Shown in pieces: positions 1 through 21,827 of a stretch of 64,000 bases of DNA. The notes under the pieces were generated by a model. The model did not search any database, was not told where the DNA came from, and was given only the letters and a program-made list of their open reading frames with translations. Made by a program: the position numbers and the translations under genes. This DNA is from Perca fluviatilis. Lineage: Eukaryota > Chordata > Actinopteri > Perciformes > Percidae. Where the stretch lies: assembly GCF_010015445.1 (NCBI RefSeq), contig NC_053116.1, positions 23,147,107 to 23,211,106 on the forward strand, in the 5' to 3' direction. Positions within the stretch are counted from its first letter, which is position 1; each line of letters starts with the position of its first letter.

Positions 1-1953
1 GACATGCTGTGACATTACGGTGACTGTCAAGGTGGTTAGCGATTGATTTGTAGTCCTGACAACAAACAGCTGGAGGTCCGTGTGATTCACCAGCCGCTCC
101 TCCAATCAGGATGCTCTCTCTGTGATTTTCCTCATTTATTGCTTAAAGTTGACAGTGGCTGTTAGAAATTGCTCTGGAGGGGTAAATCTTCGCTGAATGA
201 TGAGAGACAATCTTGGCTTTTATATTCAACAGAGACAGATTTGTTTTTCTGGTATTTAGACATATAGAGGACTGTGCACATATTCTGCCTCTGTGGTTTG
301 ATTTAGAAAGTCTCTGCAGAAACACATTATGTAAATAGTGATACGTGCAGTTAAAACAAGCTTCAGATACACAATCATTTAACTGTATTAGATGGACTAA
401 TAAATGGCAGTGTTATGTCTTTAAATGCTTAATGAATATTTAATAAAGTGATTGCTATAATTAAATCTGCTGCAGTCGCTCATAATAAGATCATAAATTA
501 TTTATCGTCTGACACTTTTATTTCACTCGTTTGCCAATCGATTGTCTAAATCAATACTTGGCATGCTGCATGAGCTTTGTTTTATTAGATTGTTTCAATA
601 AGAATTCTGAACTTCCAATCTAATGGGCCAATCAATCAGCACAGCAGAGTGGAATAGACGTGGGAGGCTGCAGCACATCTAATTGGCATTAAAGAGTTTG
701 AATCACTCACATCTTAGTTTTCTGTAAAGGTCATGGACCCCCTGTTCACATAATATAGTGCTCCATGTCTATCAGACAGCCCTTTGCTCTCTTGTGCAGT
801 TATCACGTGAAGAGCTGAGGCAGAGTGGTGTCCATATTTAGCACACTATTGCACATTTGTGGAGTGAACTCTGCAGAGAACAGCAGTGTGTGAATCACTT
901 CTCTGGCTGTGAAAAAGGTAGTTCTGATATTAGAGAGCCACCCACTCACCAATTCGCCTGTTCTGTGCCTCGTGCTGTTTTACACTTGTTGAACCACTCA
1001 AATCAGAGAAGAGCGTTATGTACCAGCATATTTGCTGCTTACTGATGAAAGCTTTGTACAGTAAAGTACAGTGCAGTAAGTGACATAAACAGACATTATT
1101 ATATCATAAGACCAAAAACCCACACTCTCTTGGAAAATATTATAAACGTATTATATAGCACTATATTACTTTTCAGGTATAAAAATATAAAGACAATGAG
1201 ATAATAGAACAAATCACAAGAGCACATTATATACATGATAAATAAATATTTTAAACATATTGTTTCTCTGATACTACCACTTTATAAAAAAAAAAATACT
1301 TTCCACCTCTGCAGGAAAGCAATACTACAATAACATAAAACATGAAATAACTACAATACAATCAGAGCGTCATTCAGAATGACTATTTATACAGTACAGG
1401 AGGTGGATAATGGACCTTGTACTTTGCCCATATCTTGTTCACGCCTCCTTTAATTGTGTCACTTCTTCTTCTTGTCATCGTTACGTGGCCACACATGTCG
1501 GGGTCTGTGCCATAAACAAATAATTTCAGGAGAGAGACCCTGTAGGTTAAATGTTGAGCCCCATCACTCCCCAGTAATGCAATCAATACAAATAAGCCCT
1601 GGGACTCCCACCCCAACACACCTTCATCCGATAACCTTTAGTGAGTCACTCCTCGTGTGCATCCACACTGCATACTGTTGTTTAGTTGTCTGTGTCTCTG
1701 CTGCTCATATGAACCAACATCTAGCCTGTTAGAGGTCTCATGGACTTGTGCCCTGTGGGTGGGACTAATGGTGTGCTGATGCAGTAGATATAGAGTTACC
1801 TGTTGCCAGCTGCTGTTTGCAACACATCGACCTGTGGACCTGTGTCTTGTTTGAAAGGTACAGTGCATGCTGCTGTAGACATAATCTAAAATGAAAGCAA
1901 AAATATCTAATGGCTGAAATATTGTAGTGTTTTGTCTATCGGCTCCTTTTATT

Positions 1954-2110
1954 CAGTAGTGGAAAGTAACTAAGTACATCTAAGTACTGTTCTTAAGTAC
2001 AATGTTGAGGTACTTGTACTTTACTCAAGTGTTTCCATTTGATTCTACTTAAATTTCTATTCCACTACATTTCAGAAGGAAATATTGCGCTTTACTCTGT
2101 TACCAGTAGG
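1954..2110. repeat. Dispersed fish repeat, 'AGTGGTGGAAAGTAACTAAG' type
   Basis: The block starts AGTAGTGGAAAGTAACTAAG and continues with several spaced copies of AAGTAC and its complement. Related sequence recurs at about 13250-13640, 26720-26800, 32820-33095, 53470-53830 and 60310-60580. I infer a high-copy non-autonomous repeat; the ends are not defined well enough to name a superfamily. Confidence 0.6.
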
Positions 2111-2649
2111 TGATTGGGGATGCCACACCCACTTGCAGAGCAAATCTCAAATTTGCCGGAAGTTCGTCAGGATTTACCCAGGCTACCACTTGTTAGCAAA
2201 ATGACCAAAATTCATGCCCCTAGTTAACCTATATATTATATATAATAATAATGTATTATTATATATAATATTGTCTAAACTATGTAGCTGGATAACAAGT
2301 AAACTGAAGACATAACATTATTTAGAAATGCTAAGAAATTGTGAATGGCATTTTTTCACAATTAACTAAACAATTAATTGATCAAATTAACTTAATTGAT
2401 AATGAAAATCATTATGCAGCCCTGGAAAGTTCATACAAAACATATAATTGTGTTATAAAATATGATGCATTGCTAATGAAAGATAAAATTCTCAAGACCA
2501 TATAAAGTAGTTAAAATTAGCTCCATCTCAACCAGCTGCAAAATCAAAAGGCTATTTTAATGAATCAATAATAGTAATATGATAATATTAATGAATTTAG
2601 TTTGCCAGCCTTGGGGTTTAATCTTCTTCTTTGACTGAATGCCTTACAT

Positions 2650-2990
2650 CAGTGGTTCTCAAACTTTGTTCACTGATGTACCCCCTTTGAAATATTGTTT
2701 TAGTCGAGTACCCTCTGACCAGAGCAAAATATTTTTGGTAGGAAAAAAGCATATATAAAGAGGCACATTAAAGCGCTGCGCCATCAGTATCTAATTTGAC
2801 ATTATAACTGAAAAACACTTAAATACTATTTCAAATGTTTACAATCACCAAATTCATTCATTATTATAGTATAATTATTTTAGGAATCATGCATGACTGA
2901 TATTGTTTTTATACATTTAAAAAAAAAATCTCACATACCCTCTGCAGTACTCCAAAGTACCCCTAGTGGTACATGTACCCCTATGATGTA
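2650..2990. mobile_element. Degraded hAT-like non-autonomous element
   Basis: It opens with CAGTGGTTCTCAAACTTTG, a 5' terminus typical of hAT-family MITEs. It repeatedly contains GTACCCCC-like strings, ending near CCCTAGTGGTACATGTACCC. The expected mirror-image 3' terminus is eroded and no clear target duplication is visible, so the assignment rests on the 5' end and internal wording. Confidence 0.5.
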
Positions 2991-3376
2991 TCCCCATGTA
3001 CTGTAAGATACACTGCCTTAAACCATTGCAAGCTGGTGCTGATTTGTGTGTGATGCAGCATTCGGCCATCAGAGGGAGTGTGGTGCAAGTAAATGCAGCT
3101 GCACTGATTAATCAATGAGCAGCAATCTTGTTTGTTGTTCTCTCCTTGGGGCCACATCAATTTGATTAGTCCTCTTGAAAGCTAATCTTGCTAAAAAGTG
3201 CCTTAAAAACAAACACAATAATTTAACCTTGAGAGGCAGAGCGGTCATTTGTTTGTAGTCAGATTGCATTTGACTCTCTGTAGTGCTCAGGGTTTTTTTT
3301 CTGTCCAGTTTGCAAGCAGTGCTTTTCAAACTGGATTGCTCCAGTTTAAGAGCAGCTCTCTCCAAAAGGATTTGCA

Positions 3377-3377
<1 letters not shown>

Positions 3378-3447
<70 letters not shown>
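3378..3447. repeat. (TA)n microsatellite, about 70 bp
   Basis: Uninterrupted TA dinucleotide array. The tyrosine/isoleucine ORFs across it are artefacts of the repeat. Confidence 0.98.
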
Positions 3448-3449
<2 letters not shown>

Positions 3450-3854
3450 ATGTTCAGACTGAAAATAGAATAAAGCGCATTATTTTTGCTTTAACAGATG
3501 GTGAAAACAGCTTCAGAAATGATTAAAGGCTGGCGAAAGTCTGTATTTTTTCTTATTGTCAACAGACCTCATAGAAAAACAAACCCAACAATTAATATAT
3601 GTAATATTGTCTGTGTAGCCAAAGCCTGATATAGCTCTCATATTGTCCAAAAACTACATAAACACATCAAAGAGCCACACTGTTGCACTGTGTGACATGT
3701 TCCTTCATAAAAATGAACATGGGAATTGTAGTTTATTTTGACTCAATTTCACACCTCAGTTAAAAAAGAATAGTCCCCACTAAATTCACTATTTACTTCT
3801 GTTTTAGTAACATTTGCTTGAAACTACAGTGCCTACAATTATTTACGGTATATT

Positions 3855-3860
<6 letters not shown>

Positions 3861-3924
<64 letters not shown>
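3861..3924. repeat. (TA)n microsatellite, about 64 bp
   Basis: A second uninterrupted TA array about 0.4 kb after the first. Confidence 0.98.
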
Positions 3925-3929
<5 letters not shown>

Positions 3930-6900
3930 CCATATAGGCTACCACAGAGGGGGTAGGTACAACAATAACAAAAAATGTATAATATGAATGTTGTTTGCCT
4001 TATCTTTTGTAAAAAATAAAACGGAACACAAATGCTTAAATAAGATTCTGCATTAGGGTCAAAAGACAACTTGAGTTAAACTCTACACAGTATTGAGCAA
4101 GAGAAGATAAGATAGGCAGCGCAAACACTTGTAATGGAATGGAATGCTTAACTTACAATAGATTCAATAACATTTGTCTGTAAGGCATGAAACAATTTCT
4201 GAAAAGCTCAATTAGGCACTCAGGGATGGATATTTTCTCAAAACTTTCTTGACTTAATTAAATGTCAGGAGCACTGGATAAATGTCTCATTGTTTCGATC
4301 TGCCATGACTGGATTTTTTTCATTTTTCATAACATTTCTTTTGCAATACAAGCTTTGGTTATCCACAGCGAATTTTCTCTTGGTGCAGAAGTATAATTGG
4401 GAGAGATATGACTGCAGAGAAACTTGCACACAATGACAGATTTCACAAACATTCACCATTCTGTCTCGGAATGAATCAATTGCATCAGTTTACCTGATTA
4501 TTAATATGTTATTTCATCCGTTTTAGCATACACACAGTTCTGTCTTTCTAGCATGGGAAAGCATGTTCCAGAAATTACTGCTGCAACCATAATTGGGACA
4601 ACGTGCTGGCCCTTTAATTTCATTCATGTGAGAGGACATGGAGGGATGCAAGGTCTCATTTATTAAACAGTCATCTCCTTCAGCAAAAAAAAGACCATGA
4701 CGTGTCAGACCTTACAGCTGAGCCAGCACCATTTTATTTACACACACAGACGACACAAACATCCTGAACACATGGCCCCCTCAGCAAAACAGCACAGAGG
4801 ATAAAGTAGAGGACAGGGGGGTGCTGTTAGAGAAACTCACAGCAGGAGAACCCACATCCGCCGGTTATGTACGCCGCCCCCCCCACCCAAACCCGCCTCC
4901 TCTCCCTCCTGTGGTACGTTCCAGATAGATGTCAGAGGCATTTAAATGACGAGGATCAGCTCCAGAGGCTGCTAGTGCAGCGACAGCTGGCCTGAACAAG
5001 GAGGCAGACAGAGCAGAGGGGGGTCACACACTGGGATGTGAGGGGGAGTTAATGGATCTGCTGGACCAGCTCTTTGTACGTATCATATGGACAGATTAAG
5101 GGAATACAGGATGTGACTCTTGGACTCTGTGAGTGCGTTGACGTGAGAGCATATGTATGTTTTATCATTTGACTGAGTGTTTCAAGTGTTTCTTTCTTGC
5201 TTCTCTCCATCCCTCCTTCGCATCATGTTTAACCCATCTTAAAAGGAAAGCAGACGCCATCCTGGGCCATTTGCTGTTTGGCATGCTCCATCTCCCTGCC
5301 AGGACAGCATATCTCTCCCTCTCTCTGTCTCTCTCTCCTCTCCCAGCCCTGCTAGCTGCTGGTTAACGCAGGCTCTGAGGAGACAGGTACGCTCTCCCCT
5401 CATCCTGTGCAAAAGCACAAATAATGCTCTCCTCTCTTCCCCTCTAACCCTCCCCCTTTTTTCCTTTCCCTCTTTCACACTGACATTGCCACTATCCCCT
5501 GTCTGTCCTTTAATGGCTTTATGTAATAGCCCTAAGCAGTGCTGTCTTTGGTGTGCTGAGGATAATGTATGCCGATTGATTGTCCCATGAACTAGCTTTC
5601 TCATGTTTTTTGGAGATGAAGGTGCAATTGTGCTCAAATAAGCGGAGCAGATCGATACACCTGCAACTGTAGGATCTGATCGAGAGGGTTGTTTTCAAGG
5701 CTAGTGGGCAACTTGCCTTTATATTTTTAGCATTTCTTTTCTTTATTGTTCAAGTGAGAAGGCTGAGAGCAGTAAAGGAACACAGGAAAGAAGTTTCTAC
5801 CAAATCCGAGCTGCAGACATGCAGTCAAACCAAAGAATTTCATTACACATCTTGAGAGATGTCAGCTGTTTGATGCAGAGCCATGAGAGAGGCAGGAGGA
5901 GTAAGCATCCTTTAGAGGAGCAGAGGAGCGTTGTTAAATCCAGCTGCATGCTCCCTGCCATGCATATGTATTTGTCCTTTAGACACAACACTTCCTATGT
6001 GATAGTGAGCAGCCACATTTAATTTGTTGTTATGCTGAATTGTGTGTGAATTGTGTGCCATATTTTCTTGTGAAACACTGGAGTGTAAGATAAGTGACAT
6101 TTTCTGATTTTATGTGTAAGTTGTTGAAGCCAAACAGCTTTGATTTGATATTCTGGGACCAAAACTGGGGCTGAACTTTGATTGTTTCTTGTCTACAAAG
6201 CACAAAATATCAAAAATCTAAAATACTGCAAGCTGGCTTCAAATGGCTTGTAAGATTTGTGATTTTGTTTTTATAGTTCCCGAATTGAATCTAAATGTAG
6301 CCAGTTTTAGACTATTTTGTTTTATGTAGGCAAAAAACGTTTTTGTTTTTAATTGAGACTCTAAATGAACATAGGGGTTATGCAGAAAAATATATTCAAA
6401 GGTACTAAAAGGGTTGTTTGTTATCTGTGCTGAAACTGAGTGAGATCCCCAGTGCTGCTTTGTTTATATTGGTATTCCTGCTTTCTCAGCAGCACTGACA
6501 CATGTGAGCTGTGAGTAAGTATTGGTTATCGCTGTGAGACATTTGCCACATAGGTTGTGAGTCACTGGCATTTCTTGTGGGCTGAATACCAAATCTGCAT
6601 AGTCAATGGAAGCAGGTAGACAGGGTTTGATGATGCATGGCCTGCCTGATGGTAGAAAACACAGAGAAGAGAGAGGATGAGGTGAAATAAAGGGAATCTC
6701 TTGATATTAAGTATAATCATTCTGAATTATGTACTTATGTTGAAATGTTATTCCATTCAGACAGGGATCCTTGTTGGCCTCTAAGAAATGATGATGTTTC
6801 CTGACAAAGGCGAGGGGGCAAAAAACAGTACTGTAGATGAAGTTTTCACACGATATCTCTTGACATTATGACCTCTGGCCTGTAGGCTTCGGAAAAACTT

Positions 6901-7995
6901 TCCTCATGTCATCTCATCCCCGAGGATCTGTTACACCGCACCATCCAATTTGACTTAGACTGGAGTCATGGTTAAGACACTATGACCTTATTTTGAGGCT
7001 GTGGAAGATGAGCAGATGTGTAGCATTGTCTTTGGTTCAACATGTTGTCGTATTAGATACCTCCAATCTGTTTTACTCATGTTGCATTGAGCCCCCATGC
7101 TGCTTTCCTCCAGCTCTTATAGATCAATGAAAACTTTAGCAAACTCGATTAGGTGGTAAATGTTCAAGTGAAATGTGGCTGACTTCAATTTCTGAGTGGT
7201 TTGCTCTCCAACTGCAGGGGGATGAGTTGTTATGTAACCATAGATGCTACTGATCCAAATATAGCCGCCATTAGGGGATTAGCTCCGGGCCCCGGCAGGC
7301 TTGGCTAGGCTCGGCTTTGCTGTGGCCCAGTATGGATGTCTTTGCTGCTGGTCGCCTCCTGCCCTCCACACCAGTGTCCACTGTTATCACAACAAATTGA
7401 TGTGCACCCAGACCAACAGCAGAGATAACATCTTTGTCGGCCATTACATCAAACAGACGTGCTCCCTCCTATCACAGGAGGGCAACTATCTGTGGCTTGA
7501 CTTTGTGTCCCTTGTGACTGAGACTGAAGGACAGTTTGGCATCACAGCATGTATTCTCATTTTTGTTTATTCAAGCTGGCTTTGGATAGACAGATGTTAC
7601 TTACAATGGTATTATTTCTTATTTATATTTAGAATTATTTAACGAATGTGTCCAGTAGAGGTTTTCCCATAATGTTTGCATATAATGCAACATTTGTTCT
7701 TTCGCTTTTAAACAGTGTTGCAACTAACGATTATTTTACATTATCTTTTAGTCTGCCTGGAACCAGAAAATGTTTGGTGTCTTTACTTGAAAAATAATGC
7801 TTATTCAAAAATAGTTCATAGATCATTGTTATTTATTTTTGTTTGATTTGAATTTACTCAGATTCAAAGCTCAATGTTGGATCTCCACTATTCAGCCTTT
7901 GAAAGGTGGAAGCACTTGAATATTTATGCACTGAAGAAGTTTGTTTCCCTCTGTTTTTGCTGAAGTATTTTAGTCTGAGATACTTCTGTGTTTTG

Positions 7996-7997
<2 letters not shown>

Positions 7998-8034
<37 letters not shown>

Positions 8035-8612
8035 ATTTAATTTGTAATGCACTTTATATTTAAGCAAATCTCAAAGTGCTACATGATAGTGCCAAAAATT
8101 ATAAAAACACATGGAGAGCATGAAAAGAAAAGGAAGTAAATAAAAGGCAAAAGGACACAAGTTCACTCAAAAGCTCTCCTAAAAAGGTGGGTTTTAAGGC
8201 CACGTTTAAAAGCATCCACAGTCTGTGGGGTCCTCAGGTGGTCAGGGAGAGCATTCCACAGTCTGGGAGCAGCTGAGCAGAAAGCCCGATCTCCCATTGT
8301 ACAAAGCTTTGTCCTGGGAGGTTTCAAAAAATATGCTGAGGCAGATCGGAGGGTACGTGTTGAGGTCTGTGGGGTGAGGAGTTCCTTGAGGTAGAGGGGG
8401 GCTTCACCATGAATGCACTGGTGGGTAAGGAGGGAGACCTTGTACTCAACCCTGAGTGAGACAGGAAGCCAATGGAGTGATTTAAGGATGGGGGTGATGT
8501 GGTCATATTTGCGCACCCTCAACAGGATCCTAGCAGCACTGTTTTGAATATACTGCAACTTCTGAAGGCTTTTGTCAGGGATCCCGGTGAGGAGTGCATT
8601 GCAGTAGTCCAG
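7998..8612 (-). mobile_element. 5'-truncated L2-like LINE (reverse transcriptase C-terminus and 3' tail)
   Basis: On the minus strand an open frame from about 8610 to 8163 encodes the distal end of an L2/Maui-type retrotransposon ORF2. Landmarks in order are LDYCNALLTGIP, LQYIQNSAARIL, HWLPVSLRVEYKVSLLTHQC and APRLWNALPDHLR. A 3' UTR follows with GCACTTTGAGATTTG, and the element ends in an ATT microsatellite (7998-8032), the usual L2-type terminus. Upstream of LDYC the similarity stops, so this is a classic 5' truncation. The nuclease and catalytic reverse transcriptase motifs are missing, so it is dead. Confidence 0.88.
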
Positions 8613-8818
8613 ATATTGATGATAGTGATATTGCTGTCTTGCTGTGCATGCAAACTTGTTCATCGTGTTGAGTGGGATGTGTTGATTGGACAGTGTTATA
8701 AAGCACAAGGTGATAAATAATGTAGTGAATTGTGGTCTGGCCAATGATTGCACCATCACCTCTTTTTTCTTTATGGCCACCATTCCGCCTGCCTACTCAA
8801 GTGTTTTTGTACCTTTAA

Positions 8819-9189
8819 AGGTGCAGTAGGTAAGACTAATAAAACTAACTTTCTGTCATATTTGCTGAAACTGACCCTATGTTCGATGTAGAACTACATG
8901 AAGCAAGTCATTTAAAAAAAAATCCGGCTCCTCTGGCACCACCTACAGCCTGTGGTGCGATTTGCAAAAATCCACAGCTCCCTGTTCAGATGCACCAATC
9001 ATGGCCAGGGGGGGTGTCTAACTGCGTATCAATAACTGCTCATGCACACGCATTCATTCTCCCTTGTGGGGGGAGGGGCTTAGAAAAACATTTTGGGCTT
9101 TAGCAGAAAGGGGGGAGGGACTGAGAAGTTGTTGATGTTCACATTTTTTGGCTAAGTCCTGGATCTTCCCAATCCTACCTACACCACCT
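8819..9189. mobile_element. TTAA-flanked MITE, 371 bp
   Basis: Both ends abut TTAA (8815-8818 and 9190-9193). The termini are inverted: AGGTGCAGTAGGTAAGA on the left and TCCTACCTACACCACCT on the right. TTAA duplications are characteristic of piggyBac-type insertion. No transposase is encoded, so it is non-autonomous. Elements at 35888, 43235 and probably 21268 have the same architecture. Confidence 0.8.
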
Positions 9190-10271
9190 TTAATGAAGCT
9201 TTTTGTCGAGTTCTAATTGCATCTCTGGTCTCCTTTACTGTCCCCATAGAGCAGACAGACTCAGACATGCTGGGTTGAATAAATCTGACTCTTAATTTAG
9301 ATAGGGCACAATAGTACAAAGACATTTCAGACTGCAGGTATAACACAGTATACCCTCTTTGACCTTCTTGTGTGTATGGCCTATAAATACTGACAGACCA
9401 CAGGCCCAATGACACTCTAGCACACACAGGATGAAATATTTAACAGAATGATGAATATTTCAGTGGCAGGTGAGACGTTTCAAGGGAAAGATTAATATCA
9501 TTGCAGACAGGCTAAATATACACCTGGGGGGAAACAGCAGCGAAGGCATTGTCTGTTTCTCACAGACGAATGCCTAACATCTCTGTTTTTCTCATCGCTG
9601 GTGACAACTTCCTCGCCGTCCTTGTCCTAAGTCTTTTTTCAGTGACCATCCCCCTTTGTTTTCACTTAGTTTTTTCCTTTCCATGACAACTGGGTTTGTA
9701 TAAAACTTCTTATCTGGCAATGGCAACAATGGAGGGCATTAGCCGGTGTATGTGCTGATGGGCTCCCCACCTGAATGGTCCATTGTGTCTTGAGGAATAA
9801 ACAGCTGCTGAGCTCAGACCTCCACTGTTTTGGAAAGACTCACTGATGGAGGAACAACAAGCTTCTGCAGACTGATTTGGTCACTGTGAATTAATTACTA
9901 ATTACTATTACCAATTACTTTTAAAAAAAGTCATAAAGACTGAGTACTCTCATAAAACTGATTTAGCTTATTCATAGTCATGTCTATCCCACTTTTTCAA
10001 TGCTGAGTAAAATGAGAGGATGTTTGCTTCTTTTTTTTTTATCAAGATTGATAATCTCATTGACAGTAATTAGGGTACAGCTGTTGCAAGCTAAACTGAT
10101 TTATTGATCTTACTGAACCGAAATTAGGTGTTACTTGTCTGACTACATGATGATAGAGGTCCTAATGTGCTGTTCTTTATTTCTGGACATTCTTCAGTTC
10201 TTCAAGATATGCATAGTTTTCTCACTCATTTTATGATTTCTTTCCCTCTTTCCCCTCCTCTTTATCTCCAG

Positions 10272-18343
<8,072 letters not shown>

Positions 18344-21260
18344 ACATGCAGCACAACACAAACACAATTCTCACTCACTACATTCAGTTTTCACATCAGG
18401 ACTTTGTACAGATTTGCATATCAACATACCACACCTGTGAAAAGAGAAACGCTTTGTTACAAGAAGATTATGAAAGTTGCTACAGTGGCAGTGTGAGACA
18501 GGACCTAAAATCTGTGTATCCAAGGTGTCTACTTCCTTTAGTTTCCTTTGTCATTCTTTGTTTACTCTGCCATAGGGATTTCACGATGATTCTCAATGTA
18601 TTTATTTAAAATGTTTAGATTTCCATGGTTTGTGACTACATTTTGTCAATGTTTCTGCAGTTTTTCTACATATAGGGCTGTAGCTACCATGACACTGAGG
18701 TCATGTTCTTTTGGTATCTTTTCTGGCAATTCTGGGGGTTTTAGTGACTTTGAGGGGAGTTTACTTTCTGCAGTTAAAAACTTACACATGGTGAGTATTT
18801 CCTTAGGCAGTATTTATATTTATTTTCTTTCTTTTTGAAAGGTATTTATAGACTCCAAATATTTAATTTGGTCTACCTTTAGCCCCACAAGAGACAAAGT
18901 TCTTCTATTTTAGTTAGTTGTGATTTCCAGGAGCTGGTTGCACCAGCTGTTAATTTAAAACTTAGCATAGCTATAAGTGCTTTCTAAGTTGAGATTTATG
19001 CATCATCAAAATAAAACATATTCCACCACACAATGCTCTTACCAAGAGATTATTTGTTACTAAATATTTATGCTGAGTAACTGCTATCTAGCGAACTGAA
19101 CTAAATGGCAAAAATAACATTAGCTTTCTGATAACGCTGGTGAGGTCCGAGCAATCGTATTCAAAACTATTCATAGTTCAATATAAGATTGGTGGACCTC
19201 CAAAAACTTATTTTGGAAGTTATATTAGCTTGTGATGCACTTCATGTTTATTATGTTATGTTGATTGCTTTTGATTGGACAGCGCTACAAATGTCTCCCT
19301 GCAACCGATTTACACATTACTAAAGTTTTTACTAGTTAGCTGAAACATTTCTTAAGTTGCATTAGTGCAACCTGACTTAGTAATATCCCAAGTTTGAACT
19401 GAAGTTAGCTACTTGAAATTGTTACTAAGAATTTAGAAACAACTTTAAACACACAATTAGTAATGGATTGACTAACAGCTGGTGCAACCTAAATCCAGAG
19501 GACTTTCCTTGAAAGCACTACCCCATTTAAATAAAACTTGTAAATATAAATGAATAGCTAACTGAATGAATAAAAAATGAAAAATCCAAATAAAATAACT
19601 CAATTTGGTTTCGAGGTAAGTGATAGATGAGGCAAATTACAACTGATGACCTTAGTATTTCTAAAACCCTGGCTACAGCCCTGACTACTTACCAAATCAT
19701 AAATCTTTGCAGCAAAATTTGTTTAAGGTGTGATGCAAAAACCTTTCAAGAATATTCATAAAGTCAAATCAGAAACACTGCATGAATCTTTGTCTGCTTG
19801 GTTGACATATTCTAGTGTAATTATCCACAAGACAATACCTCATGCTGTATAACTAGCAGAAAAATCTCCATCCTCCGTATTCTGGTTACTGGTAGTTTTT
19901 TTTTACAGTCTTTACAGTTATTCAGCAGAGTTGCATGATGTCCCGTCAATATCTGTTTCTGGTGTGCGGTAATGCTACTCAGTTGTGATACTAACTCAGT
20001 ATTATGTGACGTGTATGTGTTACAGTCTGATCAGTAACTCTGATCTGATACATCTTTCCTTGCACACATACATTAAAACACATACATTTGAGTCATAGTA
20101 CAGTGAAGGAAGCATGATCTGTTACTTCAGTTTTCAATCCTTGCATGAGTCCAACTAGTGCCAAATTCATGAATGAACACATTTTTTAGAGAACTGAAAG
20201 TCAACTAACTCACATACCCATTTTTAAACTCCTGCCTTCAGTATAGGTCCTGGTGTTATCTGTCGGGCTACTTGTTGCTATTCAAAAGCACTACATGTCC
20301 CTCCCAGAGAAGTATATGTGCTGTTTGTGAAATATTATTTGTTTATATTATTTGTGTTTAAAAAATAAATAAATGTTCACATGAGTGCTTGACTTGCTGC
20401 AGTTTTTGTATCCAAAATAGTCTTCTGAAACTTAGTTACAAAAATTATTTAGACAAATAAGGTCTGTCAGTTTGATCTTTAGCAGTTGATAGTTAGGATT
20501 TCTGTGGTCATTTGTGTTAGTGGGTAAAGAAAAAGTGAAACAAAGAGTGCATTGTGTGGTGTGCCCATAATATGCAGCTCATTATACTCCAATGTGGGTC
20601 AAAGTGAGCAGAAAGTTCAAAACAAAATGCAGACCAATTAAAAGCCTCCATACTTCAAAATTTGAGAATTGAGGTCTGGCTGCAAAGAATGGTTTCCTAG
20701 CTTGCTCACACACATTGGAGACATTCATTTATCTGCTATATAAAAGCTTCATTGACGCAGGGAAAATTTTATTTTTAAATCTATTTAATCTACATCGAGG
20801 GACTCTGAACCTCCTTCTGGAGCACAGTAGCTCATACTCAGCATGTAGAACGTGGGATGGTCATCAACTATCCTGTTTACTATGCAGCGCTCCACCGTGG
20901 CACGTGCACGTACGTGTGCACTGTTGTACCAGCGCATAGAGGTCTTCTAAAAGAGCCAGATCTGCCATTGCTGATAAGTGATCAACTGATGACTTCTCCT
21001 TCTCCTGTTAAACTGATTATATGCTGCACTGCAAGTCCACACTGACTTGAAAACTTGCGTACACGAGTTCAGACCAGACGAGAGATTTTATCGCAGCCTA
21101 TGCTCACGTTCAAATTGATAAATGCCGAGCTTTGCGTAGGAATCGTCCTACGCCTATTTTAGGTCGTACGCACGTTTCTTAAATGAGGGCCAATGAGTTT
21201 AGAGCCTATATTGGCTACTGCGAGAAATCGGCTAATCCAAATTAACCTGGCATAAAATTT
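18344..21260. other. ampd2 3' UTR followed by intergenic DNA
   Basis: No coding exon is recognisable. The 3' UTR may run to the overlapping AATAAA signals at 20364-20373. Around 20880-21190 there is repeat-like sequence with many CGTACG/ACGCA words and the phrase TTAAATGAGGGCC, which looks like an eroded mobile element. The rest is AT-rich with no other structure I can support. Confidence 0.45.
20364..20373 (+). terminator. Candidate ampd2 polyadenylation signals
   Basis: Two overlapping AATAAA hexamers lie 2.0 kb after the ampd2 stop codon, in otherwise non-coding DNA, followed within 15 bases by GT-containing sequence. Earlier weaker signals could also be used. Confidence 0.35.
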
Positions 21261-21827
21261 ATTTAAAAGGTGCACTATGAGTTCCTGCATGGTTTCGGCG
21301 CGATTTCATTTTTGTCTCAAATAGAAGGCATCTCTCCTTGATCCGCTAGCTGCCTTCCCCCTGAATACACTGTGAAAAAGCTCGGTCTCAGGAGACAACC
21401 AGTGTTGCCAACTCTTTTCCAATGAAAGTAGCTAGCACCTGCTCCAAAAGTCGCTAAAAGTCGCTAGATGACGTCATATGCTCATTTGCATATGTGTTCC
21501 GTTATTACGCAATCATTTGCATAAAGCTTAGTGGTTGTGTCAGCAAGGTAGATAGAAAGAAATAGAAATCTTTAGCCAAATAATCACAAATTCAATACAG
21601 GAATTTATTTTGCCTTATAATTATTACTTAGGTAGCCTATATTTGCATTAAAAAAAGAAATTATACAAAGGGAGGGAAAAAGAATTCTCAAAGAAGGCTG
21701 GCTTGCCCAGGGCCAGGCCAGCTCAGCGGCGTCTTTCTCCCGTCGCGTCCTGCTGTCTCTCCTACCTACACCGGCCCCCCGCATCCTGTCCCCCCTCCCC
21801 TTCTAACTGCCTGCGCACTGTGCACAG

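Larger units (their letters stand above)
1..5040. other. Gene-free flank upstream of ampd2
   Basis: No open frame here shows a recognisable protein or convincing exon boundaries. The stretch is AT-rich and holds two long TA arrays, a degraded 'AGTGGTGGAAAGTAAC'-type dispersed repeat and a degraded hAT-like element, listed separately. Near 4860-5030 base composition becomes more GC-rich (C-runs, purine-rich leader), which could be a promoter or 5' leader of an upstream ampd2 transcript, but nothing proves it. Confidence 0.5.
5041..10271. other. Probable upstream intron or intergenic region of ampd2
   Basis: The first ampd2 exon seen here needs one nucleotide of a codon from an upstream exon, so part of this stretch may be intron. 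I could not find that exon. ATG 5052 gives only eight codons before a GTACGT donor and is in the wrong phase to join the exon at 10272; read through, it stops at a TAA after 15 codons. CT-rich sequence lies at 5310-5500. The recognisable contents are the LINE tail (about 8.0-8.6 kb) and the TTAA element (8.8-9.2 kb). Nothing else stands out. Confidence 0.4.

Noticed and set aside
3249..4069. Open frames with long Tyr/Ile runs on both strands
   Set aside because: They are translations of TA microsatellites and have no supporting exon signals or family similarity. The same applies to Leu/Ser, Arg/Glu and Cys/Val frames over the GA and CA/GT arrays.
5052..5075. MDLLDQLF followed by GTACGT as the first coding exon of ampd2
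   Set aside because: The exon at 10272 needs a preceding exon that ends in phase 1; this one ends in phase 0 and the join would stop. It does not resemble the AMPD2 N-terminus.
5239..5637. A 132-codon minus-strand ORF as a gene
   Set aside because: It crosses CT-rich low-complexity DNA, has no family similarity and no splice context.
8499..8720. Plus-strand ORF across the LINE
   Set aside because: It is the antisense shadow of the L2-like reverse transcriptase frame.
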